Below, in pieces: positions 25,496 to 36,401 of a stretch of DNA of 64,000 bases. The translations under genes were made by a program, and so were the position numbers. Origin of the DNA: Galeruca laticollis (lineage: Eukaryota > Arthropoda > Insecta > Coleoptera > Chrysomelidae). The notes under the pieces were generated by a model. It was not told where the DNA came from and did no database searches. It saw only the letters and a list, made by a program, of their open reading frames with translations. Each line of letters opens with the position of its first letter. Position 1 is the first letter of the stretch. The stretch covers positions 163,368,809-163,432,808 of the forward strand of contig OY998175.1 of the NCBI GenBank assembly GCA_963921935.1. The letters run 5' to 3'.

Positions 25496-25975
25496 CTTGA
25501 AAACATTGAAAACCGCGTTAGGTTAGACTAGAATTACATATTTCAAGACATTTTGAATCGATTTGTTATTTCTTACATAAATGTATACAGTTTCTGAAAA
25601 ACTTTCTAAAACCATGATAGGTTAGACTGGATTTACAAGTTTTGAGTCAATTTGGTTCGATTGATGTAAATGTTTTTTACTTAACGTAATCAAATTATGA
25701 AAAACATCTAAAATCATATTAGGTTACACTGGATTTACACGTCTCAAGTAGTTTTTAACCTAACCTAACTAAATCGGAAAAACATTCAAATAGATGTGTC
25801 ATTTCGAGACGATTTAGTTGATTTAACTTTTTCCTCTAACCCTAACCTAATAAAAATTTAGACAATGTGAAAAACGATTTTAAGTTAGAGTAGATTTACA
25901 CGATTTGAGCTATTTCTTTTCGATTTATGTAAATTCAGTTTTTAACCTAACCAATCCAAATTTACAATAAATTAA
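25496..25975. repeat. degenerate tandem repeat, five units of about 80-105 bp
   Basis: Units begin with GAAAAACATT-like sequence at about 25498, 25596, 25699, 25777 and 25869. They share a following TTAGGTTAGACTGGATTTACA-type core, a GATTTATGTAAAT-like half and a TTTTTAACCTAACC-like end. Short CCTAACCTAA runs inside the units resemble the insect TTAGG telomere motif, but only two or three consecutive repeats are present, so this is not a telomere tract. Confidence 0.8.
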
Positions 25976-26516
25976 TATTTTTTTTAATACGGACCTGACT
26001 TGTACAAAGTGTAATAAATCATTAATAAAATTATACTTAAGCATTGAAGGTTTACTACTTGAGGTAAAATAGTCACAATTAGAACTTATCGCATTTACAG
26101 TGTCACAATGAACACTTTTTTTGTAATTTTTAGTGTCGTTCAGTTGGTTATTGTATGTAGTATGTATTTTTATTTGACATTTGACTTTAACCTTGAAACA
26201 AATTATAAAATGTTCTAGCGTTGTTCTAGAAAATTATTATATTAAATGGTCTTAAAGGTAAATTTGAATAAACTATATATTAAAAATATTATTAAATAAA
26301 GTACGCTAACGTTTATTCATGAATTATTTGTCGATAGTTTATTTTTAAACGGTTTTATTTAGCTCACCCCGTTTGTTTTATTTATTATTTATTCTTGGGT
26401 CAAATTTAGTAATTCAAATTTCACCCTCTTCCTGTCAACCGATTAATCTGGAATTTTGTATACACTTTGGATTTTGGTGACAATACAATTATGTTTATTC
26501 ATTATCATTATAAATT

Positions 26517-26905
26517 CAAGATGGCCGCCGCTATAAAATGGCGGATAATTTATGTTTTATTAATCCCATCAATATGGGTATCAAATGAAAGGGCTCAACA
26601 AGCAGAATACAATATACTATAAAAAATTGAAATCCAAGATGGCGGCCGCTACAAAATGGCGGATAACGTAGGTTTTATCAATCCCATCAACATGGGTATC
26701 AAATGAAAGGGCTCAACAAGCAGAATACAATATACTATAAAAAATTTAAATCCAAGATGGCGGCCGCTACAAAATGGCGGATAACGTAGGTTTTATCAAT
26801 CCCATCAATATGGGTATCAAATGAACGTGCTCAACCAGTAGAATACAATATACTATATAAAATTAAAATCCAAGATAACGGCCTCTACAAAATGGCGGAT
26901 AATAA
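26517..26905. repeat. 118-bp tandem repeat, 3.3 units
   Basis: Units start with CAAGATGGC at 26517, 26635 and 26753 and with CAAGATAAC at 26871, giving an exact 118-bp period. Each unit carries ATGGCGG twice near its start, then TATCAAATGAAAGGGCTCAA and GAATACAATATACTAT. Similarity is well above 90 percent between units 2 and 3 by eye. The array ends just before the PIF1 helicase relic. Confidence 0.95.
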
Positions 26906-26939
26906 TAAGATTTAAATTTAGAAATTGAATCTGTAATTT

Positions 26940-27234
26940 AGGCCATACAGTTTCCAGCTAAGTACAATTACGGGACGGCTGAAAGAAGAATGTTGCCTTT
27001 AATACTATCATGGGCTTCTACAATACATAAAATGCAGGGCAGCACTGTGGATCACGCAGTCGTATACTTAGGTGCGAAACTGTTTGAAGAAGGTCAAGCC
27101 TACGTGCTCTTAGTAGAGTAAGATCTTTGCAGAGACTACGTATAGAGGAGTTGGACTGCAATAAACTAACGGGCAAGAAACCTTGCAATAATGAAGCACT
27201 AAATGAATTAAACAGAATGCGAAATAAAAACTAA
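26940..27234 (+). pseudogene. PIF1-like helicase C-terminal relic (Helitron-type)
   Basis: The frame reads FPAKYNYGTAERRMLPLILS, then WASTIHKMQGSTVDHAVVYL and GQAYV, the motif V/VI region of PIF1-type helicases. A one-base deletion in the YVALSRVRS motif (near 27108) shifts the frame; the other frame continues LSRVRSLQRLRIEELD and ends ...NELNRMRNKN at a stop at 27232. Only the last ~95 residues remain, with no upstream ATPase motifs. PIF1 helicases of this kind in insects are mostly carried by Helitrons, but other mobile carriers exist and no Rep domain is present here. Confidence 0.8.
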
Positions 27235-27242
27235 AAACCAAA

Positions 27243-28002
27243 AAATAAAAATAGGTAAAAAAACTTTTTAAGTTAAACGGTTTTATGTTAAACATACATT
27301 GCAATGTTTAAGATAAATGTACTAAAAACCAAAAAATAATAAAATAGATACAGTCGTGGGAATTATAAACATATGCATAGACTAGACTAAAATAAAACCG
27401 TGGGGCACGTCAATTGTCTACAATCGTTGATTAAAATTTTTGTTTTGTAATGTTACACTATAATTAGGCAGTTGTTCAACCGACAACGATGGACGTGTGA
27501 TAAGTAGGGCTAGAATGTGGAAACAAGCTAGCAAGCTCGATTATAAGCGAGTTTTAGGGTTTCATAGTGGTGAGCGAGTAGTACTTTTATCATATGTTTT
27601 GTCGATTAAAGACAAACTACGAGCAGTGAAACGATTCCTCGCCAGCCAGCAGTGTGCATGTCCAACGATAAACTAATTGAAACATCTCTTTTATTTACAT
27701 GGAGTGTATAACTATTGGAATTTCCATGAGCAAGAAAATAGTAAGTAATTTCCTCACCGTCTGCGGGCCAACTGCCTAACGACGAATTAAACGATTCTTC
27801 TATCGCACATTAAGTCGATAATTTGTAGACAATTGACGTGCCCCACGGTTTTATTTTAGTCTAGTCTATGCATATGTTTATAATTCCCACGACTGTATCT
27901 ATTTTATTATTTTTTGGTTTTTAGTACATTTATCTTAAACATTGCAATGTATGTTTAACATAAAACCGTTTAACTTGAAAAGTTTTTTTACCTATTTTTT
28001 AT
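27243..28002. repeat. inverted repeat with about 175-bp arms and a 400-bp centre
   Basis: The left arm (27243-27424) and right arm (27828-28002) are near-perfect reverse complements, sharing for example CAATTGACGTGCCCCACGG, CTAGTCTATGCATATGTTTA and CATTGCAATGTATGTTTAAC. The left arm begins right after the PIF1 stop codon, so it may be the 3' UTR of that element. The right arm would then be a second 3' end facing it. Alternatively it is a foldback transposon inserted there. No open frame lies in the centre. Confidence 0.9.
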
Positions 28003-28397
28003 ATTGTATAGAATCAATATATAGGTAGACATAACGTTCGATTTTAGGGATAAATTAGCAGATATCTATGTGAAGATGTATTATAGTAATAATTTTGTTG
28101 ATGATATAATATAAATAGATCGCAAGCATATACGAAGATGCTATTTTTAAAACAAATAATCATCTTCTGTTTCCTTAAATGAAAGTTTGTTTACAATTTA
28201 CACAATTATTCCGTCATAATATGTCAAAAGTCAAAAATGCTGAATAAAACCATCAGTAATCTGACCAATCAGGAATCTACAGCATTGCCAACTTAAATTC
28301 AAACCACTCCTCTTAGTTTAAAAACAGAGAATATATATAATTCTATTTTATTTAAAAAATAAATAAATGCGAATTATAAAAAATATTGTGTAAAATT

Positions 28398-28457
28398 TGT
28401 GACACAATAACTTTCTGTAGTACTCGTACTACAAAATGAGTCATTGTGACACTTGTT
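28398..28457. repeat. dyad centred on GTAGTACTCGTACTAC
   Basis: GTGACACAAT and ATTGTGACAC flank a perfect inner dyad (GTAGTAC/GTACTAC), giving an imperfect hairpin of about 60 bp. Confidence 0.75.
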
Positions 28458-28895
28458 TAACAAATAACTATTTCTTATATTATAATAATTGTAGATATTG
28501 GGGGACTGAAAATCCGAGATTGAACTCACAATTCTACTAGTAAAATCGCTTGCGCAAAAACGGAAAGTACATTACTGAATTCAGTTCTTTGTGCACTTTT
28601 CAAAAAATATGTATACAAAATTAGTCATATACATTATACATGGTGTTGTTTTTAGGGCAGAATAATGTAGTAATATTTTTAAGCACGATCCAGGTATTCA
28701 AAAATTGTAATAAATTATTAATAAAAACATATGCTGCACTGATAAAGGTTTAACATTTTAGATATAATCTCCGGTAAAACTTAATTGAATTTAAAATATT
28801 GCTGTTTTTATTTAGGGCCCTCGCAGAAATAGCACTATTCTACATTTTGAGCTTAAATTTTAGCTAGTAAAATCGTTTTACCAATATAGTATATT

Positions 28896-29014
28896 AAAGT
28901 ATAAGTGGATAAAGAGGTCTTTCAAACACGCGCGATTTTTCGAGCACGACGGCGCAGCCGAGTGCTCGAAATAGAGCAAGTGTTTGAAAGACCAGTTATC
29001 CACAAATACTTTAC
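28896..29014. repeat. long dyad element (GGTCTTTCAAACA hairpin)
   Basis: GGTCTTTCAAACA (28916-28928) pairs with TGTTTGAAAGACC (28981-28993). TCGAGCAC (28940-28947) pairs with GTGCTCGA (28962-28969). Outside them TAAAGTATAAGTGGATAA pairs with TTATCCACAAATACTTTA. The arms are about 50 bp around a GC-rich loop. Related dyads lie at 29345-29405 and 63333-63412. Confidence 0.85.
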
Positions 29015-29344
29015 GCTATTTTTTTTATTGGTGCACTTTGGAATCATAAAATATTATTATTATATTATTACTACAAAAAAATGGAAGTCCATCCTCGATG
29101 CCCAGCCAAGTTTCGTGAACGTCAAATAGTATTTATTTTTAGTTGACGTTACGGGCTGTCAGATCAATAATCAAAAAGTTTCTTTATTTATACTTGAAGT
29201 GAAACAATGTATATATGAATATATAAATACATTTTGCAGAAAAAACCAAATAAGACATTGGTTCACAATGAAAATATACAATTTAAAAACTAATAAAAAA
29301 AGTTCTCATTGATACTTACGTTTCTCGAGTTGTTGTTGTTACCA

Positions 29345-29408
29345 TAGGGACTTTAAAAAACGCGCGTGTTTGAAAGTTCGATTTAAACACGCTGACGCGT
29401 GCTTTAAA
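29345..29408. repeat. dyad element related to 28896-29014
   Basis: CTTTAAAAAACGCGCGTGTTT pairs imperfectly with AAACACGCTGACGCG followed by TGCTTTAAAAAG around GAAAGTTCGATTT. The CGCGCG and GTGTTTGAAAG blocks are shared with the dyad at 28.9 kb. Confidence 0.7.
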
Positions 29409-30320
29409 AAGGTAATATGCGGCATCAATAAAAAAAACAAATAATATATCACTGAATTCAGTTAATATTCGCGCTCTTTTCAAATATGTAAACCGATTTT
29501 GAAAAGTTTGATTTACAGGGTGTTTTTTGTTATCGAATAAATTGTAAAGGTTTAGCCAATACAGACCAGTATTTAATTTTTCATTACCACGTCATTGTGA
29601 GTACTAGGTTAAGATGTACCTGTATGCCAAATATGACATAAAAATACAAGGTGGATGGTTGGTAAGTTATAAGCCTAGCAATAAATTGGTAAAATTGAAT
29701 TATTTATGTTATTTTTATTATCGTTGTAGAAGAATGGATATAAGGATTCTTCAAATTAACTGGAAGTTCCTATTCGATTAATATATATTGTTTTTGTAAT
29801 CAAACAATTTTATTTATTGGTGTCCTCAAAAACACCTAAGCATCCTATTCTTATATAAATCTTATGAGGACAGTCCTGATCTGAATCCTTTTAATGATTT
29901 GGTATGGAATAGAAAAACTATGGTTTAATTTTTACGTTTCCACTGACGTGCCTTCAGCCGTTTTTAAGAGTTATAATGATTGAAATATAAACAAATAGGT
30001 GATTTAATTAAAACACACAATTCCATGACAAATATGTGATTGATCCGTGAAATTTTCAGTTTTAAGTATTTTTTCAAATTATTTCACAGAACAAACACTG
30101 TTTTGTTCTGTAATGACATTATAAATGAACGGATTAATTAAACCTTAACTGCAAATATAGTGGTTTCATTCCATAAAAGAAATCGTTGGAAAATATTACT
30201 AACCACTAATGAATTTTTGAATTCAATACATAAATTCTTATTGAATAAGAGCATAATATTGTAGGTAATGTTTTTTCTTAAATTGAATAGATGAGGCTTT
30301 TACTTGATGAAGATCCATAC

Positions 30321-30547
30321 TGAACGATGAAAATAAAACGATTTAATTTGTTTAAAACTTCATTTATTTGACCTAATGTTCAATTTAAACTGGTTGACGC
30401 GTTTCACTAACACAGTAGCTTTCTAAAAACGAATGAAGATATAATTATACTACTGTGTTAGTGAAACGCGTCAATCAGTGTACATTGAACATTAGTTCAA
30501 ATAAATGAAGTTTTAAACAAATTAAATTGTTTTATATTCATCGTTCA
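30321..30547. repeat. foldback, about 100-bp arms
   Basis: The left arm from TGAACGATGAAAATAAAACG through GACGCGTTTCACTAACACAG is repeated in reverse complement on the right, ending TTCATCGTTCA. The central loop is about 25 bp. It lies 33 bp from a candidate LTR. Confidence 0.9.
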
Positions 30548-30580
30548 ATGTTTTTCTTATTTATATAAACTACTTTGACC

Positions 30581-30940
30581 TGACGGGTGGAATAAATTTA
30601 TACACATGGTATGTCAACTCACTTAACTATTCACTTAGTTATAATAAATACACTGTTTATTTACTTAGACTTAATTTATATAAATACTTTACTATTTACT
30701 ATTATTAACTATTTCACTGTTCTGCCATGAGTTCAAATTATATTTGTGCCTTCTATTCCGGAAACTTCTCGATTGCGGAACCGAACAACAATCGACCCTC
30801 AAAGAAACTTCTAGATTGAAGCAGTCACAAAAAATAATGATAAATAGTTCTGAGAAATCCCTGCGTATTTGCCAAAATTTAACTTTCATATATCGTATAA
30901 GAAGCGGTTTCAGGCACAACACATGTGCGATTTCGTAACA
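30581..30940 (-). repeat. candidate solo LTR (copy 1)
   Basis: On the minus strand the block starts TGTTACGAAATCGCAC and ends CCACCCGTCA, so it has TG...CA termini, and is 360 bp long. It includes CCGGAATAGAAGGCAC, a possible TATA-type promoter site, and several AATAAA-like motifs. A diverged relative lies at 59431-59845 on the plus strand. No flanking 5-bp duplication is seen and no gag-pol is present, so the LTR call rests on termini, size and recurrence. Confidence 0.5.
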
Positions 30941-31065
30941 ATATGTTGAAACCTAGCTCGTCTCTGTGAATAACTGTAGAATAGCGAGAACCATAATTCA
31001 TTTCAAAAGGTGGTTTCAAGGATATTATTCTTAGGTCAATTTGTTTATTTTTTGTAATTATATGC

Positions 31066-33169
31066 AGCCCCAGTTGAGCCTTGAGTCAAGGTGCATTCCT
31101 AGGTATTTGGTGCTAGTGGATTGTGGGAGTTGTACGTTATTAAGTGAAACTGGAGGACACAGGCCGTTTTTCAATATGAAAGTCACTTGGATGGATTTCG
31201 ACTCGTTCGTTTTGATTCTCCACTAGTGGGTGGTAGGCGTTGTAGCTGGATCTTTATGGGCTGCTAAGATGACGGTATCATCCGCAAATGTACCAGTGAT
31301 GATGTAATTATTATTTGATAGATCCGCTATATATAGCACATATAGTAGGGGTTTAAGACCGCTTCCTTGTGAGACTGCGCCTTATATTGTGAAATTGCTG
31401 AAAAGGCTTTCGTTCACTCTAATTCGGAATTATCTGTTCCTCAGGTAGGAACTGAACAATTTCAGATAGGGGATGGGAAGATACTTCTTGATTTTGTAAA
31501 CAAGCCATGCGTGCCAAACCTTATCAAAGGCTTGGCTAACATCCATGAAGGACGCTGTGCAGTACTGTTTGTTTTTCATTGCCGTGTTTATGTTGTGTAC
31601 ACTATTATATGAACCTGCTGGGCCGTGGAGTTGTCTTTTCGAAAACTAAATTGGTGGGGAGGTATCCATTCCTCCGTTTCGGGGTATGAGTTAATTCTTT
31701 GTAGCAGAAGTCTTTCATGTATTTTGGAAATTATTGGTAGTAGGATTATTGGGCTATATGACGAGACTTTGTTAGGATTTTTACCCTCCTTTGGGATTAG
31801 AATTATTTCAGAATTTTTAATAAAGACCTTTGGCCAGAAGTTTAAGCGTAGAGTAACGAGCATAATTCCTTTCACTGGTAATTTTTTTATCATCGTAGGA
31901 GTTATTTTGTCCAGTCCAGCAGCTTTTCTAGTGTTCAAGTATTGAATTTCTTGTTGAACTTCATTTTCAGTTATAGGCTTGATTTGTTGGCATGTTCGCT
32001 GGAATGTTATTTACGTCTCTTTCTATTTCAATATCTGGAGCGTCGTTGTTGGGAGTAAATACTTGGGCTTGATACTCGGCAAATAGCACTGCTTTTTCTT
32101 CATCGGTTCTTTCCCACTGTAGATTTGCTCCCAGTCCGTTTCTAATTGGAAGTACCTAGGTTTTAGGTTTTTTGGAGTTTATTTATTGGTTTCCATATTG
32201 AGTTGTCATACCGATTTAGATTAGTTATATAATATGTAAACGATCTTTCTTGTGCTTCTTTGAGCTTAGATTTTAGTTGATTGCTTAGTCTGTTTAGTGT
32301 GGTTTTATCTGCTGTGGCATGGGTTCAGTGCCATTTTGCTCTCGCTTTCATTTTTTGAGCTACTAACTTTATAATTTGACCAGGGATGTTGTGAAGTTTG
32401 TTACCTGTATCAGTTGCAGACGTGGAATTTTGTGCGGTATCTGTGAGTGTGTAGCTTAAGGCCGTTTCACCTATCTCCCTTGTTGTTTTAAGTATTACTT
32501 GGAGGTTGATTTCCTCTTCTAGTTTGGTGCAGAATTCTTTCCAGTCAGATCTCTTATTGTACAGCATTGGTGTTATCTTTTTGTAAACTATGAAGCAACT
32601 GATGGTTACTATAATTGCAGAGTGGTCGGAGGAGAGGTCGTAGTTTGGCATGACTTATATGTAAGCAGGAGAGGTACCCTTAGTGATAAATGGGTCCAGA
32701 AGGTCAAGTGTTTTATTTGGATCCGTTGGCCAGTATGTTGGGGTACAGAGGGTGGTAATTGTTTTCGTGTATTAGGCTTACTTTCACTACCTTTAGTAGT
32801 TGTAAGTCGAGATCCAAATAACACATGTTTGCTGTTAAAGTCTCCCCCTGCAATGAATTTGTGACCTAAGGTGTCAAAGAGATTTCTGAAGTCTTCGTTC
32901 TTTAAGTTGTAACGGGGTGGACAGTAGACTGCTGCAACGGTTAGTTCATGAGACCTCATACTAACTTTTATAACTGTGGCTTGCAAACTATTTTGTGCAT
33001 ACTTTGGTTGTTCTACCTGTTTTTTTATCAGTATAGATCCGGCATAGGCTTTATTGTCTGGATGGTTTGAAGAATAAGTTGTGTAATGTGGAATCCTAAA
33101 GTAAGTTTGATTTGTGAAGTGGCTTTCACTTATTAATAGAATATCAATTTCATTGTGCAGTAGAAACAA
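31066..33169 (-). pseudogene. Jockey ORF2 endonuclease-RT
   Basis: The endonuclease reads LLISESHF, AGSILIKK, VAAVYCPPRY and AGGDFNSKHVLFGSR, then after a frameshift SSDHSAIIVTI. The RT part carries RKAAGLDKITPTMIKKLP, IILIPKEGKNP, LLPIISKI, QFSFRKDNST, then DVSQAFDKVWH (motif A Asp kept), GAVSQGSGLKPLLY (normally PQGSVLGP) and FADDTVILAAH. Stops occur within the RT, for example after YLRNR. The end at 31066 lacks the final ~180 residues expected in Jockey RTs. Confidence 0.88.
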
Positions 33170-33457
33170 CTCAATCTCGTTTTTGTGCTGTGGAAACCCA
33201 TTCGCGTTCCACTCTACTATTTTAATGAAGCTATTGAATTTTTGTTATAAGTGGTGATAGCATGTTTAGGAATATTGTTTTGTTGTACTGTTGTTGTAAC
33301 ATGTTTCTGAATTCATCTAGGAATTTGTTCATTATATCGTTAATATTTGTCTGTTGTTCACTACCAATTCCTACTGCAGTAGCATAGCTATTATGTAGTT
33401 ACTTTGGATAATGGATTTGGGGTACTGGTATCGCTACATTCTTAGTAGATTTGGTTA

Positions 33458-34205
33458 TTATTTGTTTGTATTTGGTTGTAAATTCATACGATTATTGGCA
33501 TTGGTTGATTTTAACAAATTATCGTAAAATTCGCATCCCTTATAGTTGTCTGGATGGGCTTCATCACATAATGCGCACCTAGCAGGAGTATCTTTACTTT
33601 CTTTGCAGGCTGTTGTATTGTGTGCTATGCCACATTTGACGCACACAAATGGTCTGTTACAGTATGGTCGAGAGTGACCGTAATGGTGATATCTCATGCA
33701 TTGTGTTATACCTTTTGTTGTTTTAGGCGGTTCAATTTGTATAGCTCTATTTTGTAGGTCTGACAACTTGTAGATCTCCTTGTTGCTCTAAATCGACGAA
33801 AAAGATGTTTAAAGGTTCTTTGGTTTCTGTCGTATGGTGTAGATGTTAGATATTTGATGACAATTCTGTAGGCACGCTCTTCTTTCCGCTGGTAAGTATG
33901 TTCTATTACATGTTTGTCCCTCATGTATTTTATTATTTTTTTTATTATTTTCCTATACGTGTCTGCTCTTGAGCACTTTATCTTTACCGTATTGCTTGCT
34001 GAGGTTTTGATGATGTATTGTGTGTTTTCTGCTATTGTATTAAGTTGTTCTATCATTTCATCGTATTTAATTACTCCGTAGACGAATATTGGAGGCTGTT
34101 TTGGTGTTATATTTACATTTACATTTTGATGTGTTAGAGAACTAAACGTGTTATTTGTTACTGTCACTGTGGGTCTATTGGTGGAAGCAATTTTTCTTCT
34201 TTTTT
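33458..34205 (-). pseudogene. Jockey ORF1 (Gag-like, zinc knuckles)
   Basis: ORF1 proteins bind element RNA and guide it to chromatin. The N-terminal half contains PPIFVYGV and a domain ending in NTQYIIKTS...KIKCSRADTYRKI, as in Jockey Gag proteins. After two frameshifts (near 33840 and 33740) the zinc-knuckle region follows: CMRYHHYGHSRPYC, CVKCGIAHNTTAC and CALCDEAHPDNYKGC. The first knuckle has Tyr in place of its second Cys. The end is near 33458. Confidence 0.85.
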
Positions 34206-34383
34206 AGGGTTTCTTAACTACTTGCCAAGGCATAAATCGAAGTAGCTTTCGAAACAAAAAATATTTGGCTCAAACATGTCAACATTACTGTTTGTGTGCG
34301 TAGATTTCTCAGTGTTTTGATATTTTGTGTTAAATTGTGTGAAAAAACCAACTAAAAATTGATATAGAAAATTAAAATGACTT

Positions 34384-34569
34384 TTCTTTAACACCGCCAG
34401 AAATTAGAGAAACTGCTGAAGTTGCCTCATTAAATGTATTGCCGGAAAAGTCAAGGAAAGTATATAATATGGCCTATGAATCTTTTTTGAACTGGCGAAA
34501 GGAAAAGAAAACCACTTCACACACATTTAGTTCTTTCGTTTTTATGTGTTTTTCAAGACTTTTAGTAAC
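34384..34569 (+). pseudogene. possible Crypton/tyrosine-recombinase N-terminal relic
   Basis: The frame reads SLTPPEIRETAEVASLNVLP, then EKSRKVYNMAYESFLNWRK. That pattern (LLPEKS...Y...Y..F..W) is typical of the N-terminal part of insect Crypton-like recombinase proteins, from memory of the family. It ends at a TAA at about 34575; the catalytic C-terminal half is absent. An ATG just upstream is one base out of frame. A chance resemblance is possible. Confidence 0.4.
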
Positions 34570-34789
34570 AAAATAAACTTTTAAGTTAAATAATTAAATG
34601 TTTTTGGATTATCATGGTTCGTCAGTGCCAAGTTTGTCAGAAAAACAGCCGAAATGACGAAGGCCAGTATCCACAATACTGTCCCCACTTTTTGTAATTA
34701 ATTCATTATTTCACTACTGGCGTTTAGAATTGTTGGCCGCAAAAATAAACGTGCTTATGAATGAATAGCCCTCTCAATTGTTTTATATT

Positions 34790-35180
34790 ACTCTAAGGAT
34801 GTAATATTGGATTCTGACTTCAGATTTGAGAGGCATATAAATTTGTTATTACAACTAACCTTATGCTCATTTATGGAAATCGCCATATATATATCCGTCT
34901 AGTATTAAACAACATGTGTGAATAATTAGTTTTATCCATTTTTAATTACAGTGATGCAATCTATGGACCCAATTTAACTCTTAAATATAAGAAAAAAATA
35001 CAAAAGGTTAAAAACCCTTGCCTGAGGATGATTTTCGGTATACGTAGGCGGCACAGAATTTCTTATAAATTAAATGAAGTTGGTGGTTGAATATGGAAAA
35101 TAGGCGGAAACTCCTATCATTGTATGATAAGATAATATTAAATAAAAAGTCTTCATATTTACATCGTACAATTACGCATA
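34790..35180 (+). pseudogene. non-LTR RT C-terminal relic
   Basis: A decayed frame gives DVILDSDFRFERHINLLLQ, the RT thumb start, then FNYSDAIYGPNLTLKYKKKI, QKVKNPCLRMIFGIRR and ISYKLNEVGG, typical of the region after the RT domain in several insect non-LTR clades. A shifted frame continues MENRRKLLSLYDKIILNKKS. A TGA follows VGG. The RT palm is missing. Confidence 0.7.
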
Positions 35181-36050
35181 GTTTGGATATCCGAATCAAA
35201 ATCAAAGCCAGTATTTTGCCAAACATTAATAGTATTTTGCTGAACATACCCACTATGCAAATAAATATTAAAGTTATGTTAATTCAACATCACATTGTGA
35301 TAATGCTCTTCCTTTTTTTCCTTTTGTTTTCATCACATGCACATCTATACAACAGCTTATGCCCAGCTTGTGGCTGTTAACTTTTGTAATGTTTCAACTT
35401 AACTTCTCAGCGATGTTAAAGCGCCGCCTTTTTACATTACTGAGATGTTACTAGAACTTCCTCAAAAGAAAGTCTATAACGAACTAAAAACAACATTTCT
35501 GTTACATTCTGAAATGCCTTTTAACATCTTGTCGATGTTAATGCAATGTCTAAAAAAAACCATTTTACCAATGATCTAAATGCGACATTTCAAAAACAAT
35601 ACAGTGTCGGCCATATTTCAAAAAATAGTCATGGTACAACTTTAAAAAAATACCTTCAGGAAAATGATCCTGAAAAATCGCTGGAAAACATTTTTGAGTT
35701 CCTAAAATATCTGCTATGGGGTGGAATGAACACTTAAAAACATAATATTGTGATTATCTCCAAAAAAGATACACTAAAGGTATCCTAGAAATACAATTTT
35801 TGATATATTGATGAGATTATGAAAAAATGTAGTTAGGGACTTTTTGTCCTTATTCTTCAAGTAAGAGGTAGGGGAAGGTTCAACCTAAAAAACAAATGTC
35901 GTAACACTTTTTTGTTTTTTAATCGATATCAATGTTTTTGGCGTCATTTAAAAGATATTTTCCTCTTTAATAAGATATACTTAACAAAAATAACAAAATT
36001 GTACAATTTTGTCAACGCTATGTGAAAAAGTCGACAACTTTCCCATTTTT

Positions 36051-36205
36051 CTCGGAAATTTCAAATGTAATGAGGCATTTTTTAAATTCTGATGAAAAGG
36101 GGTTAAAAAAATAGGAATCTATTCCAAGATATGAGATTTCCGATATCAGATATAAGAATTAAAAAAATGCTTCAATTTACATTTGAAATTTCCGAGTGGA
36201 TACAA
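36051..36205. repeat. hairpin inside the foldback centre
   Basis: CTCGGAAATTTCAAATGTA (36051-36069) pairs perfectly with TACATTTGAAATTTCCGAG (about 36179-36197), and the inner sequences are also imperfectly complementary. Confidence 0.85.
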
Positions 36206-36296
36206 AATTATCTAATTTTGTTATCAATCTTATTAAACAGAAAAACTCTTTTAATTGCTGCTAAAATCATTAATATCGGTTAAATAACGAAAAAGT

Positions 36297-36309
36297 TATA
36301 CATTTGTTC
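36297..36309. repeat. target-site duplication, left, of the LOA element
   Basis: TATACATTTGTTC is identical to 41533-41545 and borders the retrotransposon on both sides. Confidence 0.85.
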
Positions 36310-36401
36310 TGTATCTGTAAAGATTTGAAGGGTGGGTGGCCCCACAGCACTTAGGCCACAATTGGCCCATTGTGCATCCTTCTGAGGTTCAAAACTTCCT
36401 T

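Larger units (their letters stand above)
28003..30320. other. non-coding region with dyads and repeated short modules
   Basis: No gene is supported. Two related modules, 28400-28660 and 29340-29530, share CACTGAATTCAGTT-type sequence followed by CTTTTCAAA and ATATGTA, and each follows a dyad. The short frame at 28905-29129 overlaps the large dyad and is not a gene. Confidence 0.5.
31066..34205 (-). mobile_element. Jockey-clade non-LTR retrotransposon, broken and 3'-truncated
   Basis: Two ORFs in the order of Jockey elements run leftwards: a Gag-like ORF1 at about 34205-33458 and an endonuclease/RT ORF2 at about 33170-31070. Similarity stops near 31066, after the KYLGMHLDSRLNW motif and before the usual C-terminal region. 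No poly-A tail or target duplication is visible. Multiple shifts and stops in both ORFs make it inactive. Confidence 0.9.
35595..36309. mobile_element. left part of a foldback element split by the LOA insertion
   Basis: 35600-35895 is the reverse complement of about 41545-41840, sharing GTGATCCTGAAAAAT-like, GGGGTGGAATGAACACT and GGGGAAGGTTCAA blocks. 35896-36309 is its unique centre. It ends at TATACATTTGTTC (36297-36309), which repeats at 41533-41545 on the other side of the LOA element. The intact element would have been about 1 kb with about 300-bp arms. Confidence 0.85.

Noticed and set aside
26517..26905. CRISPR-like array
   Set aside because: Units are contiguous 118-bp repeats without unique spacers, in eukaryotic DNA.
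32622..32864. Plus-strand frames inside the Jockey and LOA elements (also 36652-36975, 37298-37654, 39120-39471)
   Set aside because: They lie opposite recognised endonuclease, RT or RNase H coding on the minus strand and show no motifs of their own.
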